Counted from the first letter of the stretch, positions 22,671 through 36,843 are shown. The stretch is 64,000 nt of DNA from Nemophila menziesii (GCA_029959085.1 JARWIR010000010.1:18559001-18623000); one strand, 5' to 3'. Notes: generated from the sequence alone by a model not told the origin. Made by a program: numbers and translations.

Positions 22671-25217
22671 AGACCCCCAACTCAAACTTGTATCGTCCCG
22701 ATACAATAAAAAATAAAAACATAGGGAAGTCTCTAAAATATCAGCTATATCAATGAAGCACAGGGGAGAAGAAGATAGCAGAATATACAGAATAAACTCA
22801 AAGCAACTACTTAGAAAATTTCATGCAATAATATTTACAAACTACATACCTGCACACTTGTCATATCTACAATTAACACTGCTTGAATTTAAGATTGGAT
22901 TGGTTTCGCAATGTAAGAAGGAGAGGATCTTTACTCAGTTTACCATGGAGGCTATAGATTGTTCATCGAAATTCACTAGTATCAAAAGATCCACTTAACT
23001 AATCTCTAACGGCTCAATCACTTCTAGATTACATAGAAAAGAATCATAAGGTCTTTAGGGTTGTAATGTTGGCTTAGGGACGGTATGATAAGTATATTTG
23101 GATAATTTAGAGTGAGCTTTTGGCTCTCTCCTCACTAGCCATAAACGAATCGCCCTAGAGCTTGAGTTACTCTCGTAAAACATTCTCACTCAACCCAATG
23201 AATTCCTTGATGCACAAATTAGCATCCCCAATAACCCAATTAAAGCATAAAGGTGTTCACATAAAAATTCCTCTTTGCCGGTCCAAATATATATTCTTTT
23301 CATATCAAATTTTTTCTTTATAGCTATGATTCTCTTTTTGATGTTGAGATATCACGCAATTTTTCATAAATAATGCCTTTTCATAACTTAGCTTTTTAGC
23401 TTCTTTTTTATTTACTATTACCCCGGCAAAGGGTTACAATATAATAAACCTGTGAATCATCATCAATATATAGAACAGAGCACACTTAATAAGCTCAAAA
23501 AAATCCCAATCCAATAATATTTCCCATAATGGTGGACCCACCACCCCAAACTCAAGCTCTAAAACAATTGTCTATGCATCGCGATTCGAGTGCGGGTCAT
23601 GTGGAAAAGTCCTAATAAACTAAAGGGATATGGCTTATAATGTGGCTAATAAAAAGGCTTTCGAAAGGCTAGAAGGGGTTGAGAAGGATATATAATAAAA
23701 TGGACAGCAAGCTAAAAGGCAACAAGGGTCTTATGAAAGAACCGCCTTAATCACTTTCTAAACCATGCAATTTCGTTATTCTCTTACCTTTAGCACGTTC
23801 ATTAAATGGGTTCATCAACTAGCTTGGATCTCACGACCTACACACCACTCATGGCTCCCTGAGATCGAACATACTTTCTATCGCATTGCTAACTAATCTT
23901 TTCTTTACTATCAATGTGTATTTTCCTGCAAATACTCAAAGCATACAAAATAAAGCAGCTCATAAACATACTACTTTCTATCATCAACTTACTAAGCTTA
24001 TGCTTTCAAGCTATTAAACACATTCTACATCTAATCCATCTCTTCAAAATTTCAAAAAATTTCAAATTTCTCTAAAAAAAACAGTAAATCACATAAAAAA
24101 TGGAGATGACGGACAACAAATCCCCACCCCCAACTCAAAAATGAGTCGTGTCCCCACGACTCGAAAAGACTCAATAAAATAAAAAATAGCAAATAGTGCA
24201 TATAGAGAAATGGTAAGGAAGAAAGAAAACATACTCTTCGAGGCAATTGCCTCGCGTGATTAATACCCAAGATAGGGTGCAGTGATTTCCTTGTATGTAA
24301 ACTCCATGTATCACCAATTTCGCTTTCCCTTACATCCTCTTGTGCTCCATCCCAGTCAATAACACTTTAGAGATCTTGATTCTTGGGTTCTAGGTGTTTG
24401 ATATGATTTGGGTGATTAAAACTTTTTTGTAGTGATGTAGGGAAGGATTTAGATTTGAATTCATGGTGATTTGGTTGTGTTTTGATGGTTGGTGAAGGTT
24501 TGAATGAGCTTTAATGGAGTTGGGAGAGGTTTGGAGAAGAAAAAGAGGCTTAAGGATTTGTAATTTCGGAATAATACCTAATTTCCTCCCTTTATAAGCT
24601 CAAAACGCAACTTTTTCTCTCTCCAGCGGCTTCGTGCGGACCATGGTGCGGACTAGGGGGTAGTCTGCAGGGATACCCCGCGGCTCTGTAGCATCCTTCA
24701 TCAAAATACCCGTGGCAGCAACCCCGTGGCACGTGTTTTTGGCTTGCCGTGCAGGGCACGGACTAGGGTCCGGTGTACCGCAGCCAACAGCTCCAATTTT
24801 TTTCGTCTCTGGATAAAACACGTGGCTCTACCCCGTGGCACGGGTTTCTCCTCTGCGGTGCACCGCGGCTGAGGTCCGGTGTACCGCACTCGGCAAAAAC
24901 CTCTCCAACAGCTAGATCTCGAAAAGTTATGCAGTTTAGGCTCAAAGATCACCTGATTTCGACATCCGAGCGCAAAGATATGACTTGCCGAAGTTTCTCC
25001 GTTCCGAGAAATTTTGCTCGCTTCCCTAACTCGATTTCTCCAATACCTAATCATCAAAAACACTAATACCTTCCTCAATAATGCACTATCAACTAAAAAA
25101 AATACGTAAACTAAATAATATACACTAAAAACTAAACTAAGAAAGCAACTAAAGTTTGGGGTGTCTCCCAAGAGCACTTTTATTTAACGTCATTTAAAGT
25201 TTGACGGGTTACCTCCA

Positions 25218-26294
25218 TTATCCTTTGAGTATGTAACCTCCCCAGCAGTGGGTAAGGCTGTGTATGTCTACAATTCGCGTCCTTCGACCTCTCGAAGGTT
25301 GTATCTCTATTAATTTTGGTGTCACTACTCGAGTAACAACAAATGGTCCCATCCACTCATTTTTGAAACCTCGTGGCCTATTCTCTTGTTTGGAGGCCTT
25401 CCAAGCAACCATGGTTCCGACCCCAAACTCATCTTTAGCCTTCTTCTTCACAGGTTCATGGTGGTGGTCCTTCTCTTTAACCTCGTTAGATACTTCTGGA
25501 ATAATGGGGAACTCAAGTGGCTCCTCCTCTAGAATTTTGTCTAAAACAAGGGATGTTTCAGAGCTTTCTTTTGTTATGAGGGCCACGTTTTCAACCTCGA
25601 TCTCTACACTCGCATTCTCATTTGTTTCTGGAATAGCTTCTATGAATACTTGTTGCGGTGTGAGTTCTTTTGTATTACTTTCAAGCATTTGGGTGTAGGA
25701 TTTGTCTTTACACACCTCTACAAATGCTTTATCAATGTCACCGTTTGAATGATTCGTCGTTATTGGATTTGGAGGTGACATCAATGGAGTACTAGGTGGT
25801 GAATCCATCCTAGTATCTTCTTCTTCAATCTCTTTTCTAACCAAGACCTCAATATTTGATTCCTCTAAACGCGGCTTGGTTGGATTTTCCATGGGTTTAA
25901 TCTTCCCTTCACAAGATTTACTTTCAATTTTGACCCCATTAGCAACAATTAACTCATCTATGCTCAGCGTGGTTGATTCTTCTATTGTTGGAATCTCTAG
26001 TTCACTAGGTGCAACTTGTGGCGATTCCACTTTCTCCTCTTGAAGGCAAAACTCTGTGGCTACATCGAACCAAACATCGCTATCAATTTGAATGGCTTCA
26101 TCATCTAAATTTGTACTTTGGCCTGTTTGCATAGATGGTACTTGTTGTAATTGCTCAATTGTTTCTGTGAGTTGCGTCAATTGTTGCTCCATTAATTGAT
26201 GGCTTTGTTGCATGACTTGCACTAATGATATGATAGAATCGATTTTCGCATTACACTTGTTACTATATGATCCGTTGTGGCCTTTATGAAACAA
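25218..26294 (-). CDS. Retrotransposon internal ORF with integrase-like tail, copy 2
   Basis: 358 codons open from a TTG. Residues about 17-51 are Gln-rich and coiled-coil-like. Residues about 90-290 are an acidic, low-complexity linker. The last about 70 residues contain W-x-GPF-x-V-x-x-V followed by an EI, as in the C-terminal end of gypsy integrases (a K/R-W-GPF-V-V-EI pattern in plant Tat/Athila elements). Catalytic DDE, reverse transcriptase and protease regions are missing. It looks like a gag-to-integrase-tail fusion left after deletion of pol. Whether it is translated is unknown; a separate short ATG frame (26222-26428) overlaps its start in another phase. Confidence 0.6.
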   Translation of the reverse strand: MFHKGHNGSYSNKCNAKIDSIISLVQVMQQSHQLMEQQLTQLTETIEQLQQVPSMQTGQSTNLDDEAIQIDSDVWFDVATEFCLQEEKVESPQVAPSELEIPTIEESTTLSIDELIVANGVKIESKSCEGKIKPMENPTKPRLEESNIEVLVRKEIEEEDTRMDSPPSTPLMSPPNPITTNHSNGDIDKAFVEVCKDKSYTQMLESNTKELTPQQVFIEAIPETNENASVEIEVENVALITKESSETSLVLDKILEEEPLEFPIIPEVSNEVKEKDHHHEPVKKKAKDEFGVGTMVAWKASKQENRPRGFKNEWMGPFVVTRVVTPKLIEIQPSRGRRTRIVDIHSLTHCWGGYILKG

Positions 26295-26428
26295 TCTAGG
26301 GAGTCCTCCAACTTCCTGAGCCTGTCATAATGATCTGTCAAGCTCTTGCATGTCAAGTCCATGAATTTGTGTACTGGCATATAACAGGTCTGTTTTGGAA
26401 TTGGCTCTTGATAGATGGAAACCTCCAT
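26222..26428 (-). CDS. Short leading ORF (gag-like position), copy 2
   Basis: 68 codons from ATG at 26428, overlapping the 358-codon frame by 73 bp in a different phase. The overlap would allow ribosomal frameshifting, or it may mark an old frameshift in a single gag frame. No diagnostic motif. Confidence 0.35.
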   Translation of the reverse strand: MEVSIYQEPIPKQTCYMPVHKFMDLTCKSLTDHYDRLRKLEDSLDCFIKATTDHIVTSVMRKSILSYH

Positions 26429-26534
26429 ACCTAAAGAAAAACCTCAAAAGAGACTAAAACAAAACAAACGTAAAACTGAAAACAACTAAAACTACCAACC
26501 TAACTTAAACACAAAATAAAATAACCGCTATAAA

Positions 26535-26552
26535 TCCCCGGCAGCGGCGCCA
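26535..26552 (-). other. Primer binding site (tRNA-Asp), copy 2
   Basis: Same 18-mer as in copy 1, 6 bp inside the 5' LTR. Confidence 0.8.
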
Positions 26553-26558
26553 AAAACT

Positions 26559-28308
26559 TGGTGGGTCCTTGTGTGTTATAAAATAATGAAATAAAAGCAA
26601 AGGAATAAAGGATCCACAGACCGCAAGTGTACGGGTCGTACCAAGTAATAGATAAGTAAAATCGGGATTATCGTCTCCACAGGGATTTAAGAGTTATTAT
26701 AACTTCGTGTTCAATATCAGAATAGATAGTTCTAATCGTTTTAAAAAGATAAATAACAAGGGAGATTGTTTTCTAATTAACTAAAGAATAAAATAGACAA
26801 TAAAATAAACAATTAATAATTATGCAAGAAAGATAAGGATATGCAAGTATGAATCTATCCTATTGAATCTATGATTACTAAGAATAAGGGTAATGGGAAA
26901 TCTCACAATAGTCGAGAATCTACTATCTCCTAGCCCCCGTCAGGGTGGACCTAGAAGCTATCCTACGGTATTACAAACCCCGTCAGGGCGATTATAAGCT
27001 ACTTTCAGATGAATACTATTTTACCCAATTGGCTATGTGGTTAGTCAAGCCTGTCAGGGTCAAATAACGGATACCACGCGTCTATTATCTAAGTCTGTAA
27101 TTAAACCCCCTGTCAAGGTGATCCATACGCCACTATATGGAATAGCCTAATTACTAAAACCTACCCTTGATTCGCGACGTCAATGATAGTGAATAAACAC
27201 AAGAATATAGTCAATGGAAATTAAGAACCAATTCAATTAAATACTAAAATCCCAGATTCAAAGTAAAACAGAAAAACATTAATCAAAGGTTCATACAATT
27301 ACAATCCTAAAGAGAAATTATGCATACTAAAACTTCTTGAATAAATAGCTTAGAAATACCTCATAGACAAAATAGATCGAATACTAATTACCAAAGAATA
27401 GAGATGGAGAAGTGTTGAATTGATGTAGTTAAGCTCTAGCTCTTGCTTCTTCCTCCTCTAGATCCTCTTGATTGCTTCTTTGATGAATTATTTGTGTATA
27501 TTAAGCTCATGCAGCCAAGGGATGATTTTCTAAGGTTTAGAGCTGGTATTTATAGGTGCTAGGTCAAATTACTTGGAGTGGAAGACAAGTCAAGGACTCT
27601 TTAATTCGTAGCCCTAAAATCTAGGAAAGGTAAGATTCTGCTATTGATTTGATTTGGTCATATCTTTTTCAATACTTATCCGTTTGAGGAGTTCCAATAT
27701 ATGAAACTACTTGTCTCAGAAAGAGCTTTCTATTGGTGCAGACCACTCGTCCATATTCCTAGTCAATCTTAAGTTATGGATTAATCTTTGAAACGTGGCT
27801 GGAATTTCAGATTCATAAGGCAGCTTTTCCTTTTCCTAGTTGAACTCTACTTCCTTCTATCTCCAGATTTCTTCAAGATCTTCTTTCCTTATCTCCTTAG
27901 AATTGATTTAGCATCTAATTTATTTACATATTATCTCTAAAGCTTCACATTAAATAAATAATTAAACCGCATATGTTTTAAAAATAATAATTCATTAAAT
28001 CAAGACTAGAAATAAGAAAGTGCAATTTAAATTCATGAAATTCGACTAACACACTAGAAATATTCTAAGACTTTAATTCTCACTTCTCCTCCTTGAATTG
28101 GTTTCTCATGAAATTCATAAACCTACTAACTTTGCACTAAAAATAAGTAAATTAACGCACAAAAGCTCTATAAATGCAAATAGTCTAATTCCAAGGGGAG
28201 AAAGTGTAATATTGCAATTTAAGCACTAAATTCAATATAAAAAGACCATTTTCATCCTAAAATGATGTCTCGTAGGGGCTTATATTCAGACCAAAAAGGG
28301 AGACATCA
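26559..28308 (-). repeat. Right LTR of copy 2 (5' LTR)
   Basis: 1750 bp; TATAAATA at 27547-27554 on the minus strand. Confidence 0.9.
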
Positions 28309-28313
28309 GCCGC

Positions 28314-30201
28314 TAAAATATTTACAAAAACATTAGTGCAAAAGTCACCACATTATCTAGCTTTCTTGGCTACACTATCAGGAAATCTGTTTGCAAAAGA
28401 CGGTTAAGAGTGAATCACCTCTTGCCAATTGTTTGTTGAACACTCAGTACTTTTTGTTGAGCATTCGGTATATTTTGCTGAGCACTCAATGTTTTTGTTG
28501 AGTACACTTAAAGAACTTTTCTGATGCTCAGAGAATTTTTCGTGTACTTAGAGAAATAATTCGATACTCAATGAAATCACTAAGTACGCCCCGATAGCGG
28601 TGCCGCTGGTTATACTTTGTGATTCTTACTTAGTGAGTCTAAGTTGGTGATTCATGTTTATTGTCATTTACTTTTTGTCTTATCTAATTTTTGTTTAGTT
28701 TGAAGGTATTTTAATATTTGATCATCTATAAAATGTTATGGTGATTTTTTTTGTTTAAAATATTCTAACCAAATGATTAAATTATTTATAAAACTTCATA
28801 AACAAATCCCCAATAAGATTTATAGTTTGTCTAGTGGTTAGACTACTTCGCATAGACCAAAAGGTCTTGGGATCGTCTGGAGTAAAAAATGATTCCTAGT
28901 CAAAAATAGCTCTCATATGTATTAAATAAAAAATTCGTAAACAATTTTTTTCGTCAAAAATATTCCAAACAAAACTAATGTTTTTTATTTTTTTACAACA
29001 ATTGTTCGTTATAGTTAAATGCCAAGAGAATTAGCCTTTTGTAAAATGAGCAACGTTCAATATTATCTATTTATATCTTTTGATGACATATGAGGGGCTA
29101 CAAAGCCCACGAACAAAATACCTCAAAAATATGTAAACATAAATCTCAATATGATGACAAAAAATATCTCTACAATATAAAACAGAATACAAAATCCAAA
29201 CACTAAATATAAGCCCCGATTTTTAGAAGAAAAACTTTTAGGCCCACTTCTAAAATTATATTTTTGATCTAATAATCTTAATAGGATATTCACAAACTTG
29301 CAGGATCAACTAAAACTAATACAGTAAGAAAATGGAGAAATATAATTATTAATTATGTCGTACTCCCATATGATGCATATTATTTTTATTTTTATTTTTC
29401 GACGGATAAGCAAACCAAACTAAGAAAAAGCAAAATAGATGTATCCATTTTCAATCCTCGGAAAATCTGCCATGATAGTCACCACATTACTGCATCCATG
29501 TGATTGGATGTTGGTTTCGTGCCTATTATTTTTTTAGCTTAGTGATGCATGTTATTTTATTCAGTTTATTCCTTCTTTAATTCATTACACACGATTATTA
29601 ATGTATCTAGTATTCTCAGTTAACAACTTAAATAATTTTTTTACTTATGTTTTGTATATCTCTTCCCCTCCCCTTCTACAACCCCTACTTTTTCTAGTGA
29701 TAATTTGGTTTTAATGACATATTTATTTAAATTCTTCGTTTACTAGACAGTAAATTTAACACAAACGCAATTGGAGACCCGCATGGTGTTGTTTTTGGGT
29801 CCTTATTGTTGGCCATGATTTATATATTATGTTTTACATTTAGTTTTCTCGAATCTACACCTGACACGAGTATAACATCACATGATCAAATACAAAGTAG
29901 CACGATAGCAATGTTGAGTTTTTCATTTTTATTAACAAGGCGTTAATTATTTCACCGGGATAATAAACCCAAAATATTTGACCATAACATGACTTTGAAA
30001 TAATGGTTAATGGAGAAAGTAAATACGATAATGTAGGTTATTACTCTCGTAGGTGATAAATATGTTTAAAACCACGTGTACTGAATTTATATAGGCTAAA
30101 TTTTGAAATCAAACAAAGATGTCAAAGAAGTGCATGCCTGGACTTGTCAACATATACTACCAAGCGTGACATACCATTATCAAATAACAATTATATAAAA
30201 C

Positions 30202-30266
<65 letters not shown>

Positions 30267-30958
30267 AAATTCGATTATAATCCCCTTATGACTTACATAT
30301 TAAACTCAATATTCATATATCTCTCACTACATCTATAACACATGTGTATGTTTATCATGTGGAGCCTTACTCAAGAGACTCTTTGTCGATACAACAAGTA
30401 AGAATAAATCTTTGCATGTTTGTTTGTTGAGTTACACACTTACCAAGTTGAAATAATCAAATAATACACTATATAGGTCGCAACATTTTTTTTAAGAATC
30501 ATATTTTTTTTCATTATTAAAGAATCATGTTTGTTTTCATTGATACTTTTTCCTATTATATCAAGAAAAGGGAATAAGATAAAATGGTGTGTACTGAATG
30601 ATTATATAAGTTATAGAATATCATTAGTTTACATATGAAAATGTAATGGTTTGATTACAATTATAGGAGATATTAATCAACAATAAAACTAGATGTTGAT
30701 GTAGATATTAAAAAAACAATTGTAAGCGTGTCTTGTGGGTGCAGTATTCATGAAACTGATCACATATATGGATTTTTTTGATAAATTTTAAGACAATGCT
30801 TTCAACTTTTACAGGATTGTCTAATATTTTATTTTATCAAATTATATGATTATAAGTGTTCCATTAAGTTAATATAAGTAGTGATGTGTTCGGATTTCAT
30901 GCAATAATTTTTTTTTTTTTGTCAAATAATTAGTTATAACTACACCTTGGGTTTCATT
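28314..30958. other. Spacer between retrotransposon and subrepeat A, unit 2
   Basis: As in unit 1: SINE-like piece 28823-28885 and AT tract 30212-30261. The hydrophobic frame present in unit 1 has an in-frame TGA here (CCTCAAAAAT for CCTGAAAAAT near 29122). Confidence 0.6.
30212..30261. repeat. (AT)25 microsatellite, unit 2
   Basis: 50 bp of uninterrupted AT at the position of the (AT)41 tract in unit 1. Confidence 0.95.
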
Positions 30959-32999
30959 TATGCTAAGATAGTTTATTTTTAGGATATTCAAATATAGGAT
31001 GAAATTTTAGAATATATTTTTGAATACCCTAATTGAAACAGATGATATAAATTATCGTGTCCCCTTTTGTCCCTCTTCCCCAATAAAAGTTAGTATAGGA
31101 AAGTCCATGCTTTTTGTTAGTGGTTATATATAATAAACAAGATATAATATATTAAGATAACTATTACAGAAAAACAAATTAGGGTAATGTTTTGTTTGTT
31201 TTGAATAATTAATGATATTTCGTATTAAATTTACATTTTTCTTAATTAAAATTTTGGATAACAAATGGTCAAAATTAAAAACCCGACAAGGTATGCCAAA
31301 CTAAAAAACTACATAACAAACGAAAAATAATAATGTAATTTTTTGAAACTACATTATAAAATAGATATTATATACTGTAAAATTATACTAACATCTTATA
31401 AGATATCATAGTGTATGAGTTTTCATAATTTACTTTTAGTAAATGGATTAAAGTTTACTTTGTAAAAGTTGAAAGTTAAACATAAAATTAACATATGAAT
31501 TTATATATAATGGATAATTAAAATAGGTTGATATAACTACATCATTATTAATCGGGAAGATTTTATAAAACTAAAATTATATAAAAAGATATAATCACAA
31601 TTTAGAATGAGAAACTAAAATCTTATTATTTTAATTGTAACTTGAGATAAAATGTGTAGTTTTAGTTTTTTAATGACATATACAAATCACAATAAGGGAT
31701 ACTAAATTTAAATATTTCCTTCAAACATCTTAAATCAATTGAACTAGCTTTTGAGATAATAATCGAAACTTAGTCAAACTTTATCATTAATGGTGACAAA
31801 TACAATTACAAATATTTTGACTGCAAAAAACAGATTCGCATTTAGGAGGACAAAGACTAACACATTCATTGCTTCCTTTGCACGAAGCTTGTTGTGGATA
31901 TACTTTTGAGTTCTTAGCAAATAATGTGCATGCACAATAAAGACCATTACACAATGGTATTTTGTTTCCAAATGCACAAAAAAGTTTACAATCTTTGGTG
32001 CATTTTGAGCTTGTTACTACTTTCAATGATGGAAAACCTACAAATCAAAATAATTAAGAAAAATTAGCTCAACATATATTAATATATAAATAAAATAAGA
32101 ATAATATAATATTGTACTTTAGATTTTATATATTGTGTGTTTTGTTATAGCATACTTTTTATTTTTATATTTATTGTAATTTATTTTTTTGTAAATCTTA
32201 TATGTTTTTCCCTATAAATTAGAAAAAACATAAAAATAATTTTTTTTTCTTCACCTAACCAAGATACTAAATAATGTTTCTAATTTAAATATTATGATAA
32301 ATAAACTATATAACACATCGCCGTGTGGTAGAAGAATTGTTCTATGGTGCATGATTTACTAAAAGACAATATTATCATTATTTAAATAAATTGGAAATAT
32401 AATAAAATATTATGTATAGAAAATAAAAAATACAAGACATGTAAGGTATGAGAATAAAAGAATAATATGATTAATGATATAGTAACTAACCTATTGCAAT
32501 AAGCAATATAACAATAGTAAGTAAATTTTTTGTTGACATCTTTGATTGCAGAGGTATATAATATATATAAATATAGTTCTTGCAATTCTATGAGAAATGT
32601 GCTCTTATTTATACATTTTAAAACTTTTCCGCATAAAAAATATCCAATAAGATAATTATACACATGTAACCACTATAGTGGTCAGTTAATTATAATAAGA
32701 AGGAGGGGGTTTTAGACTAGACAACAAATAAGATTTTCAACATCATATGTCTTAAGAATTTTGATAGACATTGAAATTAATGATTTTTATCCTTTACTTA
32801 TCTCTATATTTATAAATGAATTCTTTTTATTTAATTTGGTCAATTTCATTAAATACTATTGTTCATGTACTATAGAAGTATAGAATGGACTTGCACGTAG
32901 GGGCAAGCATATTCAAGGGCTTATGGGAGGGGGTACAAATTTACCTCGTTTGTAATCCTTGCTTGTTTAATTGAATGGGTAAAAATAGACATCTATCAT
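30959..32999. repeat. Subrepeat A, unit 2/3 border
   Basis: 2041-bp module with gene A copy 2. Confidence 0.85.
31787..32539 (-). CDS. Two-domain cysteine-rich secreted peptide (gene A, copy 2)
   Basis: Exon 1 is 32539-32491, the intron 32490-32038, and exon 2 32037-31787. The protein has the four A-type residues (A38, F39, F56, N73) but keeps Asn at 59, unlike A copy 1, so Asn is probably ancestral because all B copies also have it. All 14 cysteines and both splice sites are intact. Confidence 0.75.
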
Positions 33000-35021
33000 T
33001 ATGCTAATAGAGTTCATTTTTAGGATATTCAAATATAGGATGAAATTTTAGAATGTATTTTTAATGACCCTAATTGAAACATATGATATAAATTATCATG
33101 TCCCCCTCATGTCCCTCTTCCCCAATAAAAGTTAGTATAAGAAAGTCCGTATTTTTTGTTAGTGGATATATATAATAAACAAGATATAATATATTGAGAT
33201 AACTATTACACAAAGAACAAATTAGGGTAATGTTTTATTTGTTTTCAATAATCAATGATATTTCGTATTAAATTTATATTTTTTTTAAGTAAAATTTTGG
33301 ATAAAAAATGGTCAAAATTAAAAACCCGACAACGTATGCCAAACTAAAAAACTACATAACAAACGAAAAATAATAATATGATTTTCTGAAACTACATTAT
33401 AAAATAGATATTATATACCGTAAAATTATAGTAACATCTTATAAGATATCATAGTGTATGAGTTTTCATAATTTACTTTTAGTAAATGGATTAAAGTTTA
33501 CTTTGTAAAAGTTCAAAGTTAAACATAAAATTAACATATAAATTTATATATAATGGATAATTAAAATAGGTTGATATAACTATATCATTATTAATCGGGA
33601 AGATTTTATAAAACTAAAATTATATAAAAAGATATAATCAAAATTTAGAATGAGAAACTAAAATTTTAGTATTTTAATTGTAACTTGAGATAAAATGTGT
33701 AGTTTTAGTTTTTTAATGACATATACAAATCACAATAAGGGATACTAAATTTAAATATTTCCTTTAAACATCTTAAATCAATTGAACTAGCTTTTGAGAT
33801 AATAATCAAAACTTAATCAAACCTTATCATTAATGGTGACAAATACAATTACAAATATTTTGACTGCAAAAAACAGATTCGCATTTAGGTGGACAAAGAC
33901 TAACACATTCGTCGCTTCCTTTACACGAAGCTTGTTGTGGATATACTTTTGAGTTCTTAGCAAGTAATGTGCATGCACAATAAAGACCATTACACAATGG
34001 TATTTTGTTTCCAATTGTACAAAAAAGTTTACAATCTTTGGTGCATTTTGAGCTTGTTACTACTTTCAATGATGGAAAACCTACAAATCAAAATAATTAA
34101 GAAATATTAGCTCAACATTTATTAATATATAAATAAAATAAGAATAATATGTATTGTACTTTAGATTTTATATATTGTGTGTTTTGTTATAGCATACTTT
34201 TTATTTTTCATTTTTTCTAATTTATTTTTTTGTAAATCTTATATGTTTTTCCCTATAAATTAAAAAACATTAAAATAAATTTTTTTCTTCACCTAACCAA
34301 GATACTAAATAATGTTTCTAATTTAAATATTATGATAAATAAACTATATAACACATCGCCGTGGTGGTAGAAGAATTGTTCTATGGTGCATGATTTACTA
34401 AAAGACAATATTATAATTATTTAAATAAATGGGAAATATAATAAAATATTATGTATAGAAAATAAAAAATACAAGACATATAAGGTATGAGAATAAAAGA
34501 ATAATATGATTAATGATATAGTAACTAACCTATTGCAATAAGCAATATAACAATAGTAAGTAAATTTTTTGTTGACATCTTTGATTGCAGAGGTATATAA
34601 TATATTAATATAGTTCTTGAAATTCTATGAGAAATGTGCTCTTATTTATACATTTTAAAACTTTTCCACATAAAAAATATCCAATAAGATAATTATAGTG
34701 GTCAGTTAATTATAATAAGAAGGAGGGGGTTTGAGACTAGACAACAAATAAGATTTTTGACATCATATGTCTTAAGAATTTTGATAGATATTGAAATTAA
34801 TGATTTTTATCCTTTACTTATATCTGTATTTATAAATGAATTCTTTTTATTGAATTTGGTCAATTTCATTAAATATTATTGTTCATGTACTATAGAAGTC
34901 TATAATGGACTTGCACGTAGGGGCAAGCATATTCAAGGGGTTATGGGAGGGGGGGTACAAATTTACCTCGTTTGTAATCCTTGCTTGTTTAATTGAACGG
35001 GTAAAAATAGACATCTATCAT
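33000..35021. repeat. Subrepeat B, unit 3
   Basis: 2022-bp module with gene B copy 3. Confidence 0.85.
33830..34578 (-). CDS. Two-domain cysteine-rich secreted peptide (gene B, copy 3)
   Basis: Exon 1 is 34578-34530, the intron 34529-34081, and exon 2 34080-33830. The protein is identical to the other B copies; the intron carries a few private base changes near 34278 and 34431. Its partner A copy 2 lies upstream at 31787-32539 on the plus-strand map, 2043 bp away. Confidence 0.75.
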
Positions 35022-36843
35022 TATGCTAATAGAGTTCATTTTTAGGATATTCAAATATAGGATGAAATTTTAGAATATATTTTTAATGACCCTAATTGAA
35101 ACAGATGATATTAATTATCATGTCCCCTTCATGTCCCTCTTCCCCAATAAAAGTTAGTATAAGAAAGTCCATATTTTTTTAGTGGTTATATATAATAAAC
35201 AAGATATAATATATTGAGATAACTATTACACAAAGAACAAATTAGGGTAATGTTTTATTTGTTTTCAATAATCAGTGATATTTCGTATTAAATTTATAAT
35301 TTTTTAAAGTAAAATTTTGGATAAAAAATGGTCAAAATTAAAAACCCAACAACGTATGCCAAACTAAAAAACTACATAACAAACGAAAAATAATAATATG
35401 ATTTTTTGAAACTACATTATAAAATAGATATTATATACCGTAAAATTATAGTAACATCTTATAAGATATCATAGTGTATGAGTTTTCATAATTTACTTTT
35501 AGTAAATGGATTAAAGTTTACTTCGTAAAAGTTCAAAATTAAACATAAAATTAACATATGAATTTATATATAATGGATAATTAAAATAGGTTGGGCTAAT
35601 AAAATTCATTCCAAAAATAAAATTATTCTGATTTTTATATTAATCGGACATGTCAACGGTCGCGCGCTGACTCAGCTCGACTTGCTAGTTTTAAAAATAA
35701 ATAAATAAATTAAGCTAATGCTGTCAATACTTTTTGGCAGTAAGTTGGTTTTAAAAATGAGCATTGCTATATATCACCCTTTTTTGCTTCACCCATTTAT
35801 TACCTCCTACGTGTCATCTAATGTGGCATTAAATAAAGGAAAGAGAAAATAAACATTTAAGAGAGACAAATATTTTTATTGGTGTTTAAAACCTCCACGA
35901 AAACGAGTAGTAGATCACTTTGTTAAAAAAAGGTAATTTATAATTTTTTAGGTAATCTATCATTCCACATATCTAAACGTACAAAGAGATAAAAAGAAAA
36001 TACCAGAAAACGAGTAGTAGATCACTTTGTTAAAAAAAGGTCATCCTGAATTACCGGTATCCTTAAACGACTACTATCGCTACTCTGGTCTACGCTCAAA
36101 ATTAACTTTAGAGAGAGGGGAGGGCTTTTCTGGTGTGTTGTAATTCTAGTTGTGGTTTTTCCAAATGACTCTAACTACTCTTATATAGTGACATAGGTTT
36201 TAAAAAATATCCAAAGTAATTGTTTGTCATAAATAGGTTCACTAAACATTGTACCCTTTGTAACAACTGGGTATTTATCATGTAAGTTATCAATGAGTTT
36301 TGCACGTTTTCTTCTTCTAATGGCATTTCAAACATATGCAATGAAGTGCTTTCTTCTTCTAATGGTATTTTAAACATATGTAATGAAGTTTGTATAACTA
36401 CCAGTTTCAAAATAAGATTTTATTTTAAATTCCATCAAACTTCCCATGATGTCGCCGAAGGTGGTGGTGGTGGTACGCGTGTTGGTTATTTCCTTTACTT
36501 TTCATCTGTAAAGTTTTAGGCCTTTTAAAAGATAAAGAAGGAAAAAAATATATAAACCAATATTTTCCTTCCTCTATGTTTTATGCGGGACAAATTACGC
36601 TCTTGATATTCTTATTTTCCAAGAGCATAAAATTAAAGTAAAAACTTTTGAGATTCGCTATGTTTATATTATCGGAAGCCGAAGCAGATAAATGTTATTG
36701 TTCATGTACTATAGAAGTCTAGAATGGACTTGCAAGTAGGCGCAAGCATATTCAAGGGGTTATGGGATGGGGGGTACAAATTCACCTCGTTTGTAATCTT
36801 TGCTTGTTTAACTTAATGAGTAAAAATAGACATCTATCATTAT
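35022..36843. repeat. Subrepeat C remnant with foreign segment, unit 3
   Basis: C head 35022-35593, foreign segment 35594-36694, C tail 36695-36843. Confidence 0.75.

Larger units (their letters stand above)
20920..28308 (-). mobile_element. Non-autonomous Ty3/gypsy LTR retrotransposon, copy 2
   Basis: 7389 bp. Same insertion as copy 1, carried by array amplification and not an independent event: identical position and target duplication (GCAGC 20915-20919; right side mutated to GCCGC 28309-28313). The internal ORF is intact here. Confidence 0.85.
16454..32876. repeat. Tandem array unit 2 (16.42 kb)
   Basis: Second unit, same order as unit 1. Private changes include GCCGC instead of GCAGC in the right target-site duplication (28309-28313), GATACATCA instead of GAGACATCA at the inner end of the left LTR, and (AT)25 in place of (AT)41. 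It shares several single-base variants with unit 3 against unit 1, for example ACCGGGATAA at about 29954 and GTTTAAAACC at about 30064, so units 2 and 3 look like the closer pair. Confidence 0.95.
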
